A DNA stretch of 64,000 bases from Serratia nevei. Lineage in GTDB: Bacteria; Pseudomonadota; Gammaproteobacteria; Enterobacterales; Enterobacteriaceae. The stretch is taken from positions 1 to 64,000 of the forward strand of contig NZ_JAMYWQ010000015.1 in the NCBI RefSeq assembly GCF_024160145.1. Direction: 5' to 3'. The notes under the pieces were generated by a model. That model did no database searches and had not been told where the DNA came from. It saw only the letters and a program-made list of their open reading frames with translations. Shown piece after piece: positions 32,386 to 41,813 of the stretch. The stretch's first letter is position 1; each line of letters opens with the position of its first letter. The translations under genes were made by a program, and so were the position numbers.

Positions 32386-35300
32386 ACTGGCTGAATTTGA
32401 TTCCGCTGAGCCTGGCGATGCTGCCGCAGGCGCGCGCTGCCGAGGCCGTGGCACCGGAGCAGTGGCTGCTGGAGCAGGTGCGCATTGGCGAAGCCGGCAA
32501 TAAGGACGATCTGGTGCGCCAGTCGCTGTACCGGCTCGAGCTGATGGATCCGAACAACCCGGACGTGATCGCCGCGCGCCTGCGTTTGGCGCTGCGGCAG
32601 GGCAATATGGCGCTGGCGCAGCAGCAGTTGGACAAGCTGAAGACCCTGGCACCGCAGTCCAGCGCCTACCGTCAGGCGCAAATGAACATGCTGCTGACCC
32701 AGCCGGAAACCCGGCAAAAGCTGCAGCAGGCGCGCCTGATGGCAACCGCCGGCCGGTTGCCGGAGGCCAAGGCGCAGTACGATGCGCTGTTCCACGGCGA
32801 GCCGCCGACGCTCGATCTGGCGGTGGAATATTGGCGGCTGGTGGCGCGGTTGCCGGGGCAGGAGGCTAACGCACTGAAACAGCTGCAGGCGCTGGACCGG
32901 CAATATTCCGGCAACGTGGCGTTGCGCATGTCGCTGGCGCGCATGCTGTTCAACCAGAATCAGGATGCGCAGGCCTACGAGCTGCTGCAGAAGATCGCCG
33001 CCGACCCGACCGGGCGCGGTGATGCCGCCGACCTGTGGCTGGACAAGGTGAAAGCGATGCCGGTCAGCGCGCAGAGCGTGGCGGCGCTCAACCGTTTCCT
33101 CGGCGTGTTCGACACCGGCGATCAAGCGACCAGCGCTCGAGAAGAACTGGCCAGACAGCAGAAACTGCTGAGCGATCCGGCCTATCAGGCGCGGGTACGC
33201 GGCCTGGCGCAGGTGGATAAAGGCGGCAGCCGGGCGGCCATTCCGGAACTGCAAAAAGCGCTGGCGGCGACGCCGAACGATGCCGAGGTGCTGGGCGCGC
33301 TCGGGCAGGCCTATTCGCGCGCCGGCAATCGCCCGCAGGCGCTGAAGCTGTTCCGCCAGGCGCTGGTTGCCGACAAGAACGGCTACGACAGCGGCAAGTG
33401 GCAAAGCCTGATCAAGAGCACCAGCTACTGGCTGGCGATCGACGAAGGTGACAAGGCGCTGAAGGCCGGCAATTTACCGCTGGCCCGGCAGAAATATCAG
33501 CAGGCACGCCAGCTCGACGACAGCGACGGCGATGCGTTTATCGGCCTGGGCGATGTGGCGGTGGCGAGTAAGGATGACGCTGCGGCGGAAGGGTTTTATC
33601 AGCAGGCGCTGCGGCGCGATCCCGGCAACGGCAGCGCGCTGCGCGGCCTGGTGAATATCTATCAACGGCAATCGCCGGAGAAAGCGTTGGCCTACCTCAA
33701 CGGCTTGCCGCGCAACCAACAGGCCAAGCTGCGCAGCACCCTCGACGGCCTGCGGCTCGATATGTTGAAACAGCAGGCGGAGGCGCTGGCGGAACGGCAA
33801 CAGTGGCAGCAGGCGGCGGAAATCTATCGCCGCGCCCAGCCGATGGATCCCGACGATGTCTGGCTGACCTACCGTTATGCCCAGGCGCTGCGTCAGGCCG
33901 GGCAGCCGCAGCAGGCGGATAGCCTGTTCAGGCAGCTGGCGCAGCGTCAGCGCGCCAATCCGCAGTTGGCTTATGCCTATGCGCTCTATCTTTCCGGCAG
34001 CGAGCGCGACGCGCAGGCGCTGGCGCAACTCAATACGTTGCCCGCTTCACAGTGGAACGACAACATGCGCGAGCTGGCGCAGCGGCTGAAAATGCAGGCG
34101 GTGATCGACCATGCCGAACGGCTGCGGGCGGCCGGCAACGAACCGGCGGCGGAAGCCTACCTGCGTCGGCAGCCGGCGGACACCCGCATCGATTTGCTGT
34201 TGGCCGACTGGGCGCTGGCACGCGGGGAGTATGCGGCGGCGCTGGACGACTATCAGCGGGTGAAACGGCGTGAACCGAACAACCCGGATGCGCAGCTGGG
34301 CGAGATCGAAGCCTATGTGGCGCAGGGGGATCTGGAAGCGGCGCGCCAGCGGCTGAAAACCGAACCACAGCCGCAAGACGCCTCGCTCAACAGCCAGCGG
34401 CGGGTGGCCAACGCCTGGAGCGCGGTCGGCGATCCGCGGCAGGCCGACGCTATCTTCAGCCGGCTGAAAACGGCGGCGGCCTCGGAGCCCGTGGGACAGA
34501 CCAAGGCACTGATCTACCGCGACGCCGCCCGTCTGGAACGGGCGCAGCAGCAGCCTGAGCGGGCGCAGCAGGATTACCGGCAGGCGATGGTGGCCGGCGG
34601 CATCACGCCGACGCTGCCGCAAGACAATGACAGCTATACCTCTCTGACGCGCAATCACCCGGACGATGACTGGTTGAAACGCGGCATCCGTTCCGACGCT
34701 GCGGATCTGTATCGGCAGCAAGACGTGAACGTCACCCTCGATCACGATTACTGGCGATCGAGCGGCACCGGCGGCATTTCCGACTTCAACGCGCACGACA
34801 CCATGCTGCAGGCGGACATGCCGCTGTATGACGGGCGCGCCTTCCTGCGCACCGACACCGTGCAACTGGACGCCGGCCGCTTCTCGACCGACGGCAGCGG
34901 CAACTATTACGAGACCTTCGGCACCTGCCACACGCAAGGGTGCCGCGGCGACGAACATCAAAAAACCACCGGCACCAGCGTGGCGGTCGGTTGGAAAAAC
35001 GATCGCTGGGCCACCGATATCGGCACCACGCCGATGGGCTTTGCGGTGGTCGACTGGACCGGCGGCTTGGCCTACAGCGGCGACTGGAATCACATCGGCT
35101 GGACGCTGGCGGCCTCGCGGCGGCCGATCTCCAGCTCGCTGCTGGCCTTCGGCGGCGCCAGGGATCCGAATACCGGCATCACCTGGGGCGGCGTGCGTGC
35201 CACCGGTGTCAGCCTGAGCGCCAGCTACGATCGCGGCGAGGCGAACGGCGTCTGGGCCGATCTCAGCGCGCACCAGATCACCGGCAAGAACGTGGCGGAT

Positions 35301-35840
35301 AACCAGCGGCAGCGGTTGATGGCCGGCTACTACTACAAGCTGATCAACGAAGACAATCGCCGCCTGAGCGTCGGGCTCAATACCATGCTGTGGCACTATC
35401 AGAAAGATTTGAGCGGCTATTCTCTGGGACAGGGCGGCTATTACAGCCCGCAGCAATATCTGTCGCTGTCGCTGCCGGTCAACTACCGCCAGCGCACCGA
35501 AAACTGGTCGTGGGAGCTGGGCGGTTCGGTGTCGTTGTCCCATTCGAAAACCGACAGCCAGCGCCGTTATCCACTGCCGGGGCTGATCCCGGATTCTCTG
35601 CCCGACAAGTTCGCCGTCGAGGACGGCAGCGCCTCCAGCGGCTTCGGTTATACCCTGCGGGCAATCGTCGAACGCCGCCTCAGTTCGCATTGGACGCTCG
35701 GCGCCGGCATCGACATTCAACAGGCGAAGGATTATACGCCGAGCCACGCTTTGCTTTATCTGCGCTATTCCCTGGCCGGCTGGCAGGGGGATCTCGACTT
35801 GCCGCCGCAGCCGCTGACGCCTTACGCCGATTTCAAGTAA
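32367..35840 (+). CDS. bcsC: BcsC, outer-membrane cellulose exporter
   Basis: 1157 aa, the same length as E. coli BcsC. Signal peptide (MLPQARA-AEAV), then a long tetratricopeptide superhelix (about residues 30-790, many A-x-x-x-Y-x-x-A-L helices) crossing the periplasm. The last ~350 residues form an outer-membrane beta barrel beginning near DVNVTLDHDYWRSSG and ending LTPYADFK. ATG 32367 has GAAGG 4 nt upstream; the GTG at 32355 is less likely. Last gene of the operon. Confidence 0.95.
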   Translation: MHNFKINWLNLIPLSLAMLPQARAAEAVAPEQWLLEQVRIGEAGNKDDLVRQSLYRLELMDPNNPDVIAARLRLALRQGNMALAQQQLDKLKTLAPQSSAYRQAQMNMLLTQPETRQKLQQARLMATAGRLPEAKAQYDALFHGEPPTLDLAVEYWRLVARLPGQEANALKQLQALDRQYSGNVALRMSLARMLFNQNQDAQAYELLQKIAADPTGRGDAADLWLDKVKAMPVSAQSVAALNRFLGVFDTGDQATSAREELARQQKLLSDPAYQARVRGLAQVDKGGSRAAIPELQKALAATPNDAEVLGALGQAYSRAGNRPQALKLFRQALVADKNGYDSGKWQSLIKSTSYWLAIDEGDKALKAGNLPLARQKYQQARQLDDSDGDAFIGLGDVAVASKDDAAAEGFYQQALRRDPGNGSALRGLVNIYQRQSPEKALAYLNGLPRNQQAKLRSTLDGLRLDMLKQQAEALAERQQWQQAAEIYRRAQPMDPDDVWLTYRYAQALRQAGQPQQADSLFRQLAQRQRANPQLAYAYALYLSGSERDAQALAQLNTLPASQWNDNMRELAQRLKMQAVIDHAERLRAAGNEPAAEAYLRRQPADTRIDLLLADWALARGEYAAALDDYQRVKRREPNNPDAQLGEIEAYVAQGDLEAARQRLKTEPQPQDASLNSQRRVANAWSAVGDPRQADAIFSRLKTAAASEPVGQTKALIYRDAARLERAQQQPERAQQDYRQAMVAGGITPTLPQDNDSYTSLTRNHPDDDWLKRGIRSDAADLYRQQDVNVTLDHDYWRSSGTGGISDFNAHDTMLQADMPLYDGRAFLRTDTVQLDAGRFSTDGSGNYYETFGTCHTQGCRGDEHQKTTGTSVAVGWKNDRWATDIGTTPMGFAVVDWTGGLAYSGDWNHIGWTLAASRRPISSSLLAFGGARDPNTGITWGGVRATGVSLSASYDRGEANGVWADLSAHQITGKNVADNQRQRLMAGYYYKLINEDNRRLSVGLNTMLWHYQKDLSGYSLGQGGYYSPQQYLSLSLPVNYRQRTENWSWELGGSVSLSHSKTDSQRRYPLPGLIPDSLPDKFAVEDGSASSGFGYTLRAIVERRLSSHWTLGAGIDIQQAKDYTPSHALLYLRYSLAGWQGDLDLPPQPLTPYADFK

Positions 35841-35865
35841 CCGGGAGGGGAAAGATTCGGAGTGT

Positions 35866-35898
35866 CGGACACAGGGGAGTTTTGTTACCCTGTGTCCG
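35866..35898 (+). other. Hairpin after bcsC
   Basis: The perfect 11-bp stem CGGACACAGGG / CCCTGTGTCCG with an 11-nt loop begins 25 bp after the stop. No T tract follows, so a weak or Rho-assisted terminator is possible. Confidence 0.5.
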
Positions 35899-36067
35899 GG
35901 TGGCGTTTGTCCGCTTTAGGAAAAGACTGAAACCCGCGATTTTCTTGGTTTTGCCTGCGGCATGGCCAGATAAAAACAGCCGATAATCGAGTATACTCAG
36001 CCCGGTTCGGGGGGCGGGTGAGAGTCAGCCCCCTTTTTGTTTCAGCCCGATTTCACGGAGAGCAGGT

Positions 36068-38074
36068 TTGCGGGTCAGGCGTTCGTTAACGATTAAGCAG
36101 ATGGCGACGGTGTCCGGCGTGGCGCTGGTCACGATCTGCATCTTTATCGTGATCCAGTTATTCCACTTTGTGCAGCAGCGCAGGGATGACTACGCCCAGC
36201 AACTGGAGAATATCGCTCACTCCGTGCGCCAGCCGCTGGCGGAAGCCGTGCTGCGCATGGACGTGCCGGAAGCCAAAAAGGTGCTGAACACGCTGTTGCC
36301 GGTCGGCATCCTGAGCCGGGCGGATATCGTATTGCCGAACGAATTTCAGGCGCTGCATGCCAATTTCCCGCCGGAGCGGCCGGTGCCAACGCTGGTCGCC
36401 CGGCTGTTCGAACTGCCGATCCAAATCTCCGTGCCGCTCTATTCGCTGGAGCGGGTGCCGGCCAACCAACAGCCGCTGGCCTATCTGGTGCTGCAGGCCG
36501 ATTCGTTCCGCATGTACCAGTTTATCCTCAGTATCTTGTCGACCATGCTGTCGACCTACCTGCTGCTGGCGCTGATCCTGTCGGTGGCCATCACCTGGTG
36601 CATGAACCGGCTGATGGTGCATCCGCTGCGCGCGATGGCCAAGGAACTGGAAAACATCTCGCAGGACGAAGCGCCCTATCACCAGCTGATGCTGCCGGCG
36701 CTGCATCAGGACGACGAGCTCGGCTTGCTGGTGCGCAACTACAACCGCAATCAACAGACGCTGGCCAAGGCGCATGCCGACATGAGCCGCCTCAGCACTC
36801 GCCACCCGGTGACCGAACTGCCGAATCAGGCGCTGCTGAACGCGTTGTTGGAGCAGCATATCGCCTCCAGCCTGCGTCCCGAGCGTTTTAACCTGCTGGT
36901 GATCGGCATCGAGACGCTGCATGAAGCCTCGGGCGTGATGAGCCCGGCGATGCGTGAAGCGTTGTTGCTGGCGTTGGCGAAGAAGCTGCGCGGCTGCATC
37001 GACGAAAACGGCGTGCTGGCGCAGCTGAGCAATACCGAATTTGCCATTCTGGCCAAGGGCACCGAGCGGCCGTTCCACGCCATGCAGCTGGCGCGGCGCA
37101 TCATGGCGGAGATCAACGCGCCGTTGACGCTGGAAGGTCTGGCGCTGCGGCCCAATGCCAGCATCGGCATCGCGCACTACCTCAATCAAGGGGAAAGTGC
37201 GGAACAGCTGCTGCGCAGCGCCACCTCGGCGATGATGTCCGCGCACCGCGAAGGAAAAAATCAGATCCTGTTTTTCGAGCCCAGCCTGACGGAGCGCACG
37301 CAGAAGCGGCTGACGCAGGAGAGCGAGATCCTGCACGGCATCGAGCAGCGGCATTTCACGCTGTTCCTGCAGCCGCAGATCGACATGCAGTCCAACGAGG
37401 TGGTCGGCGCCGAAGCGCTGCTGCGTTGGCAGCAGTATGACGGCAGCTATACCCTGCCGGCCGATGTCATCCCGCTCGCGGAAGAGCTGGGCGTGATCGT
37501 GCCCCTCGGTAACTGGGTGTTGGAAGAGTCCTGCCGTATCCTGGCGGACTGGCAGCAACGCGGCATTGCGCTGCCGCTGGCGGTCAACGTTTCCGGTATC
37601 CAGATGCAGCACGAGGCGTTCGTGCCGCATCTGAAAAACCTGCTGGCGCAGTATCGGATCGATCCGCGCAAGCTGCTGCTGGAGATCACCGAGACGGTGC
37701 GCATCGACGATCTCGACCACGCGCTGGCGCTGCTGCGTGAGCTGCACGATCTGGGGCTGTCGATCGCGCTGGACGATTTCGGCATGGGCTACTCCAGCCT
37801 GGAGTACCTGAACCGGCTGAAATCCCTGCCGATCGATTTGATTAAAATCGATCGCAGCTTCATTCAGGGGCTGCCGGCCGACGATGCGATGGTGCGTATC
37901 GTCAGCTCGATCTCTGAAGTGCTGGCGTTGCCGGTGATGGCCGAAGGCGTGGAGAACGCCGAGCAGCGCGACTGGCTGCTGAAACACGGCATTCGCAGCG
38001 GGCAAGGATTCCTGTTCGCCCGGCCGCTGCCGCGCGAAGCGTTCGAAGCCGAATTTTGCCGCGCGGCGCCGTGA
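36068..38074 (+). CDS. hmsP: HmsP/PdeK-type membrane c-di-GMP phosphodiesterase
   Basis: Inner-membrane protein of 668 aa with two membrane segments (about 13-35 and 150-180) flanking a periplasmic sensor, a HAMP-like linker, a GGDEF-derived domain and a C-terminal EAL domain. The GGDEF motif is degenerate (LSNTEFAIL), so no cyclase activity is expected. The EAL site is intact (GAEALLRW, Glu449), with NVSGIQMQ, EITE, LDDFGMGYSSL and KIDRSFI. It follows E. coli YhjK closely, placed next to bcs, so it probably degrades the c-di-GMP that activates BcsA. The start is TTG at 36068 (homologues begin MRV-SLTIKQM), with SD-like GAGAGCAGG. Confidence 0.88.
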   Translation: MRVRRSLTIKQMATVSGVALVTICIFIVIQLFHFVQQRRDDYAQQLENIAHSVRQPLAEAVLRMDVPEAKKVLNTLLPVGILSRADIVLPNEFQALHANFPPERPVPTLVARLFELPIQISVPLYSLERVPANQQPLAYLVLQADSFRMYQFILSILSTMLSTYLLLALILSVAITWCMNRLMVHPLRAMAKELENISQDEAPYHQLMLPALHQDDELGLLVRNYNRNQQTLAKAHADMSRLSTRHPVTELPNQALLNALLEQHIASSLRPERFNLLVIGIETLHEASGVMSPAMREALLLALAKKLRGCIDENGVLAQLSNTEFAILAKGTERPFHAMQLARRIMAEINAPLTLEGLALRPNASIGIAHYLNQGESAEQLLRSATSAMMSAHREGKNQILFFEPSLTERTQKRLTQESEILHGIEQRHFTLFLQPQIDMQSNEVVGAEALLRWQQYDGSYTLPADVIPLAEELGVIVPLGNWVLEESCRILADWQQRGIALPLAVNVSGIQMQHEAFVPHLKNLLAQYRIDPRKLLLEITETVRIDDLDHALALLRELHDLGLSIALDDFGMGYSSLEYLNRLKSLPIDLIKIDRSFIQGLPADDAMVRIVSSISEVLALPVMAEGVENAEQRDWLLKHGIRSGQGFLFARPLPREAFEAEFCRAAP

Positions 38075-38347
38075 GCGCCGCGTTACCTTTCCGGTACTTT
38101 TCCCGGTCCGAAAATCGCCATTTCCCTTCTACCCCTTTTGCGTTAGTGCAAACAAAGGCTTACGCAATTTTCAGCTTTGCACCCAGACTGACGCGTTTCA
38201 GCTCTTAAATTCACATCAACCCCAACAGACGGGTGCAACAAATTATTTCCATGTTGTTAAGTGGGTGTTATTTTCCGCGCAAGCGATGAACAGGCCGGAT
38301 TTTTAGACTGCCGCCTGGTGCGTGTCTTCCCCCCATAGGATGTTCAT

Positions 38348-39634
38348 ATGAAAACAACGATTTTTAAGAGCCTCTATTTTCAGGTGCTGACGGCGATCAC
38401 GCTGGGTATCCTGCTTGGCCACTTCTACCCTGACCTCGGTGCCCAGATGAAACCCCTGGGCGATGGCTTCGTCAAACTGATCAAAATGATTATCGCCCCG
38501 GTGATCTTCTGCACCGTGGTGACCGGCATCGCCGGTATGGAAAGCATGAAGGCGGTGGGCCGCACCGGCGCCATCGCGCTGCTGTATTTTGAAATCGTCA
38601 GCACCATCGCGCTGATTATCGGCCTGGTGATCGTCAACCTGGTGCAACCGGGTGCCGGCATGAACGTCGATCCCGGCACGCTGGACGCCAAGGCGGTGGC
38701 GGTTTACGCCGAGCAGGCGCAGCAGCAGGGCATCATCCCGTTCCTGCTGGACATCATCCCCGGCAGCGTGATCGGCGCGTTCGCCAGCGGCAACATTTTG
38801 CAGGTGCTGCTGTTCGCGGTGCTGTTCGGTTTCGCCCTGCATCGCCTGGGTGAAAAGGGGCAGCTGATCTTCAACGTGATCGACAGCTTCTCGCGGGTGA
38901 TTTTCGGCATCATCAACATGATCATGCGCCTGGCGCCGCTGGGGGCCTTCGGCGCCATGGCGTTTACCATCGGCAAATACGGCGTCGGCACCCTGGTGCA
39001 ACTCGGCCAGCTGATCCTGTGCTTCTATATCACCTGTATCCTGTTCGTGGTGGTGGTGCTGGGCGCCATCGCCCGCGCCAACGGCTTCAGCATCTTCAAA
39101 TTCGTCAACTACATCAAAGAAGAACTGTTGATCGTGCTGGGGACATCGTCGTCCGAATCCGCGCTGCCGCGCATGTTGGATAAAATGGAGAGGCTGGGCT
39201 GCAAGAAATCGGTGGTGGGCCTGGTGATCCCGACCGGGTATTCCTTCAACCTGGACGGCACCTCTATCTACCTGACCATGGCCGCGGTGTTTATCGCGCA
39301 GGCGACCAACACCCACATGGATATCATGCACCAGGTAACCCTGCTGGTCGTACTGCTGCTCTCCTCCAAAGGGGCGGCGGGCGTGACCGGTAGCGGCTTT
39401 ATCGTGCTGGCCGCCACCATTTCCGCCGTCGGCCACCTGCCTTTGGCCGGACTGGCGCTGATCCTCGGCATCGATCGCTTCATGTCGGAAGCCCGCGCGC
39501 TGACCAACCTGGTGGGCAACGGGGTGGCGACCGTGGTGGTGGCGAAGTGGTGTGACCAACTGGATGAGAAACAGCTGAAAGATACGCTGAACAACAGAAA
39601 CGCCGGCGCGGACAAAACGCTACCTTCCGCCTGA
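38348..39634 (+). CDS. dctA: DctA, C4-dicarboxylate/proton symporter
   Basis: Inner-membrane carrier for succinate, fumarate and malate (glutamate/aspartate symporter family), 428 aa as in E. coli. Key motifs: [33 protein letters not shown] (serine-rich re-entrant hairpin), [12 protein letters not shown] and the second hairpin [14 protein letters not shown] precedes the ATG. Monocistronic. The 273-bp upstream region has no recognised CRP or DcuR site. Confidence 0.95.
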   Translation: MKTTIFKSLYFQVLTAITLGILLGHFYPDLGAQMKPLGDGFVKLIKMIIAPVIFCTVVTGIAGMESMKAVGRTGAIALLYFEIVSTIALIIGLVIVNLVQPGAGMNVDPGTLDAKAVAVYAEQAQQQGIIPFLLDIIPGSVIGAFASGNILQVLLFAVLFGFALHRLGEKGQLIFNVIDSFSRVIFGIINMIMRLAPLGAFGAMAFTIGKYGVGTLVQLGQLILCFYITCILFVVVVLGAIARANGFSIFKFVNYIKEELLIVLGTSSSESALPRMLDKMERLGCKKSVVGLVIPTGYSFNLDGTSIYLTMAAVFIAQATNTHMDIMHQVTLLVVLLLSSKGAAGVTGSGFIVLAATISAVGHLPLAGLALILGIDRFMSEARALTNLVGNGVATVVVAKWCDQLDEKQLKDTLNNRNAGADKTLPSA

Positions 39635-39646
39635 TATCGGCAGCGA

Positions 39647-39674
39647 CTCACCGGCCGCAGCCGCGGCCGGTGAG
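39647..39674. other. Strong hairpin after dctA
   Basis: The 12-bp perfect stem CTCACCGGCCGC / GCGGCCGGTGAG with loop AGCC begins 12 bp after the dctA stop. No T tract; probably marks the mRNA 3' end. Confidence 0.55.
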
Positions 39675-39894
39675 GTGTAACCCCTGCCTCGTAACGATTT
39701 CTTGCATTAAAAACCCCGCTATCTATTATTTTTCACTCTAATGAGTGACATCCGCAAAGGCGCGCGGTCTAACACGATGGTACACTTTCTGCTTTCCGCC
39801 CCACTGTGAAACTCAGGGCGTATTTTTATGATTCCATTGAATGGAATACACGCATTTGCATAAGAAATTGGATAGTCATTAAGTAGGGGTTCAC

Positions 39895-41397
39895 ATGCAG
39901 GGCACCAGAATTCATCTTATAGTTGGTGGGCTGCTATTGGCTGCCGCCAGTAGCAGCGTGCAGGCTGAAGCACTACAACCCGATCCTGCCTGGCAGCAGG
40001 GGGCGCTGGCCAACGGGTTTTCGTGGCAAATTCTCGATACGCCGCAGCGGCCAAGCGACCGCGTGGAACTGCGGCTGATCGTCAATACCGGCTCTCTGGT
40101 GGAGTCTGCGCAGCAGACCGGCTTCGCCCACCTGCTGCCGCGGCTGGCGTTGACGCGCAGCGAAAGCTTTACTGCGCCGCAGCTGCGCGCCCTGTGGCAA
40201 CAGAGCGTGGATAGCGAGCGGCCGCTGCCGCCGGCGATCATCTCGTATGATTTCACCATGTATAACCTCAGCCTGCCGAACAACCGGCCCGACCTGCTGA
40301 AAGAAGCGCTGGCCTGGCTGGCGGACACCACCGGCAAACTGGCGATCGACGAGCATACGGTGCATGCGGTGATGAATTCCAGCATCAACCCGGTCGGCAC
40401 TTTTCCGCCCAATACCAAAGACGCCTGGTGGCGTTACCGCCTGAAAGGCTCGACGCTGTTGGCGCACGATCCGGCGCAGCCGGCGAAACGGCCGGTCAAT
40501 CTCGAGCAACTGAAGAAATTCTATCAACAGTGGTACACCCCGGACGCCATGACGCTGTTCGTGGTGGGCAAGGTGGACAGCCGCAGCCTGGGCGAGCAGA
40601 TCAACAAGGCGTTCTCGCCGCTGCAGGGCAAACGTGAAACCCCGGCCCCGATGCCGACGCTGACGCCGCTGCCGCAGCAGCCGGTGAGCCTGATCAGCGA
40701 GCAGGTGAAACAGGATACGCTGTCGATCATGTGGGATTCGCCGTGGCACCCGATTCGCGATTCGCAAAGCCTGATCCGCTACTGGCGCGGCGATCTTGCC
40801 CGCGAGGCGCTGTTCTGGCATCTCCAGCAAACGCTGGAAAAAAGCGACCAGAAAAACCTGCACCTGGGCTTTGATTGCCGCGTGCAATACCAGCGCGGGC
40901 AGTGCGCCATCCATCTGGATACGCCAAACAACAACCTGAACGGTAGCTTGGGCTTTATCGCCCGCGAGTTGGCCAACGTGCGTGACAACGGTCTGTCCAA
41001 AGAGGAGTTTGATGCGTTGCTGGCGCAGAAAAACGATCAGCTGAGCAAGCTGTTCGCCACCTACGCCCGCACCGACACCGACGTGCTGATGAGCCAGCGC
41101 CTGCGTTCGCAACAGAGCGGTGTGGTGGATATCGCACCGGAGCTGTATCAGAAGCTGCGCCAGGAGTTCCTGTCCAGCCTGACGCTGGAGACGCTGAATC
41201 AGGCGCTGAAGCTGCAGCTCTCTCAGGAGGCGACGCTGGTGCTGTTGCAGCCGAAGGGCGAGCCGGAAATGAGCATGAAGCAGCTGCAGGAAACGTATAA
41301 CGGCATCATGATGCCGGCACCGGCGGTGGTGACGGAAGAAGCCAAACCGGCCGACACCGCAGTGGCTGCGCCGGCGACGGACACCGGCGTGCAGTGA
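39895..41397 (+). CDS. yhjJ: YhjJ, M16-family protein lacking the zinc site
   Basis: 500-aa periplasmic protein of the insulinase/pitrilysin family (signal peptide 1-24, SSVQA-E). The family needs HxxEH; here the equivalent reads AHLLPRLAL, so both histidine/glutamate ligands are incomplete and activity is not expected. It aligns with E. coli YhjJ (498 aa), also non-canonical. AGGGG precedes the ATG. Function unknown; a chaperone-like or binding role is possible. It lies next to dctA as in E. coli but, unlike there, converges on ppiC. Confidence 0.85.
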   Translation: MQGTRIHLIVGGLLLAAASSSVQAEALQPDPAWQQGALANGFSWQILDTPQRPSDRVELRLIVNTGSLVESAQQTGFAHLLPRLALTRSESFTAPQLRALWQQSVDSERPLPPAIISYDFTMYNLSLPNNRPDLLKEALAWLADTTGKLAIDEHTVHAVMNSSINPVGTFPPNTKDAWWRYRLKGSTLLAHDPAQPAKRPVNLEQLKKFYQQWYTPDAMTLFVVGKVDSRSLGEQINKAFSPLQGKRETPAPMPTLTPLPQQPVSLISEQVKQDTLSIMWDSPWHPIRDSQSLIRYWRGDLAREALFWHLQQTLEKSDQKNLHLGFDCRVQYQRGQCAIHLDTPNNNLNGSLGFIARELANVRDNGLSKEEFDALLAQKNDQLSKLFATYARTDTDVLMSQRLRSQQSGVVDIAPELYQKLRQEFLSSLTLETLNQALKLQLSQEATLVLLQPKGEPEMSMKQLQETYNGIMMPAPAVVTEEAKPADTAVAAPATDTGVQ

Positions 41398-41402
41398 TCG
41401 TG

Positions 41403-41422
41403 GCGGGGGCCCCGGCCCCCGC
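41403..41422. terminator. Shared GC hairpin between yhjJ and ppiC
   Basis: A perfect 8-bp stem (GCGGGGGC / GCCCCCGC) with loop CCCG fills the gap between the convergent stops and abuts the ppiC stop. It lacks T tracts on either strand, so termination is likely only partial. It also marks the junction of two blocks that are distant in E. coli. Confidence 0.5.
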
Positions 41423-41704
41423 TCAGTTGCGGTACAGCACCTTGATGATGTGGTAACCGAACTGGGTTTTGACCGGGCCGTAAGGTTTGAGCAGCGGGAT
41501 GCTGAATACCGCTTTGTCGAACGCAGGCACCATCGCGCCCTTGTTGAATTCGCCCAGCGAGCCGCCGTTGCGCTTTGACGGGCAGCTCGAGTATTTGCGC
41601 GCCAGCGTGTCGAAGCTGACGCCGCGCTTCAGCTTGGCCAGCAGCTCGTTGGCCAGCTTTTCATTGTCTACCAGAATGTGCAGGGCGCACGCCGTTTTTG
41701 CCAT
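41423..41704 (-). CDS. ppiC: PpiC, parvulin peptidyl-prolyl isomerase
   Basis: Small cytoplasmic cis-trans prolyl isomerase, 93 aa as in E. coli. It starts [12 protein letters not shown]; the longer frame to 41758 is rejected on length. Conserved core: [26 protein letters not shown] and the end [14 protein letters not shown]. Divergent from rep, 109 bp apart. Confidence 0.95.
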   Translation of the reverse strand: MAKTACALHILVDNEKLANELLAKLKRGVSFDTLARKYSSCPSKRNGGSLGEFNKGAMVPAFDKAVFSIPLLKPYGPVKTQFGYHIIKVLYRN

Positions 41705-41813
41705 GGTAATGCCTTTGTCGATGCGAAAATTGCGCTGATTATACCCGCTAAATCTCATCGGCGCTTTCTGCTACAATTCTCTTCCACGTTTTACAGTCGA
41801 GCAAGCCAGCACC

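Noticed and set aside
38075-38347. CRP or DcuR site before dctA
   Set aside because: Only weak half-sites were seen; not enough to call.
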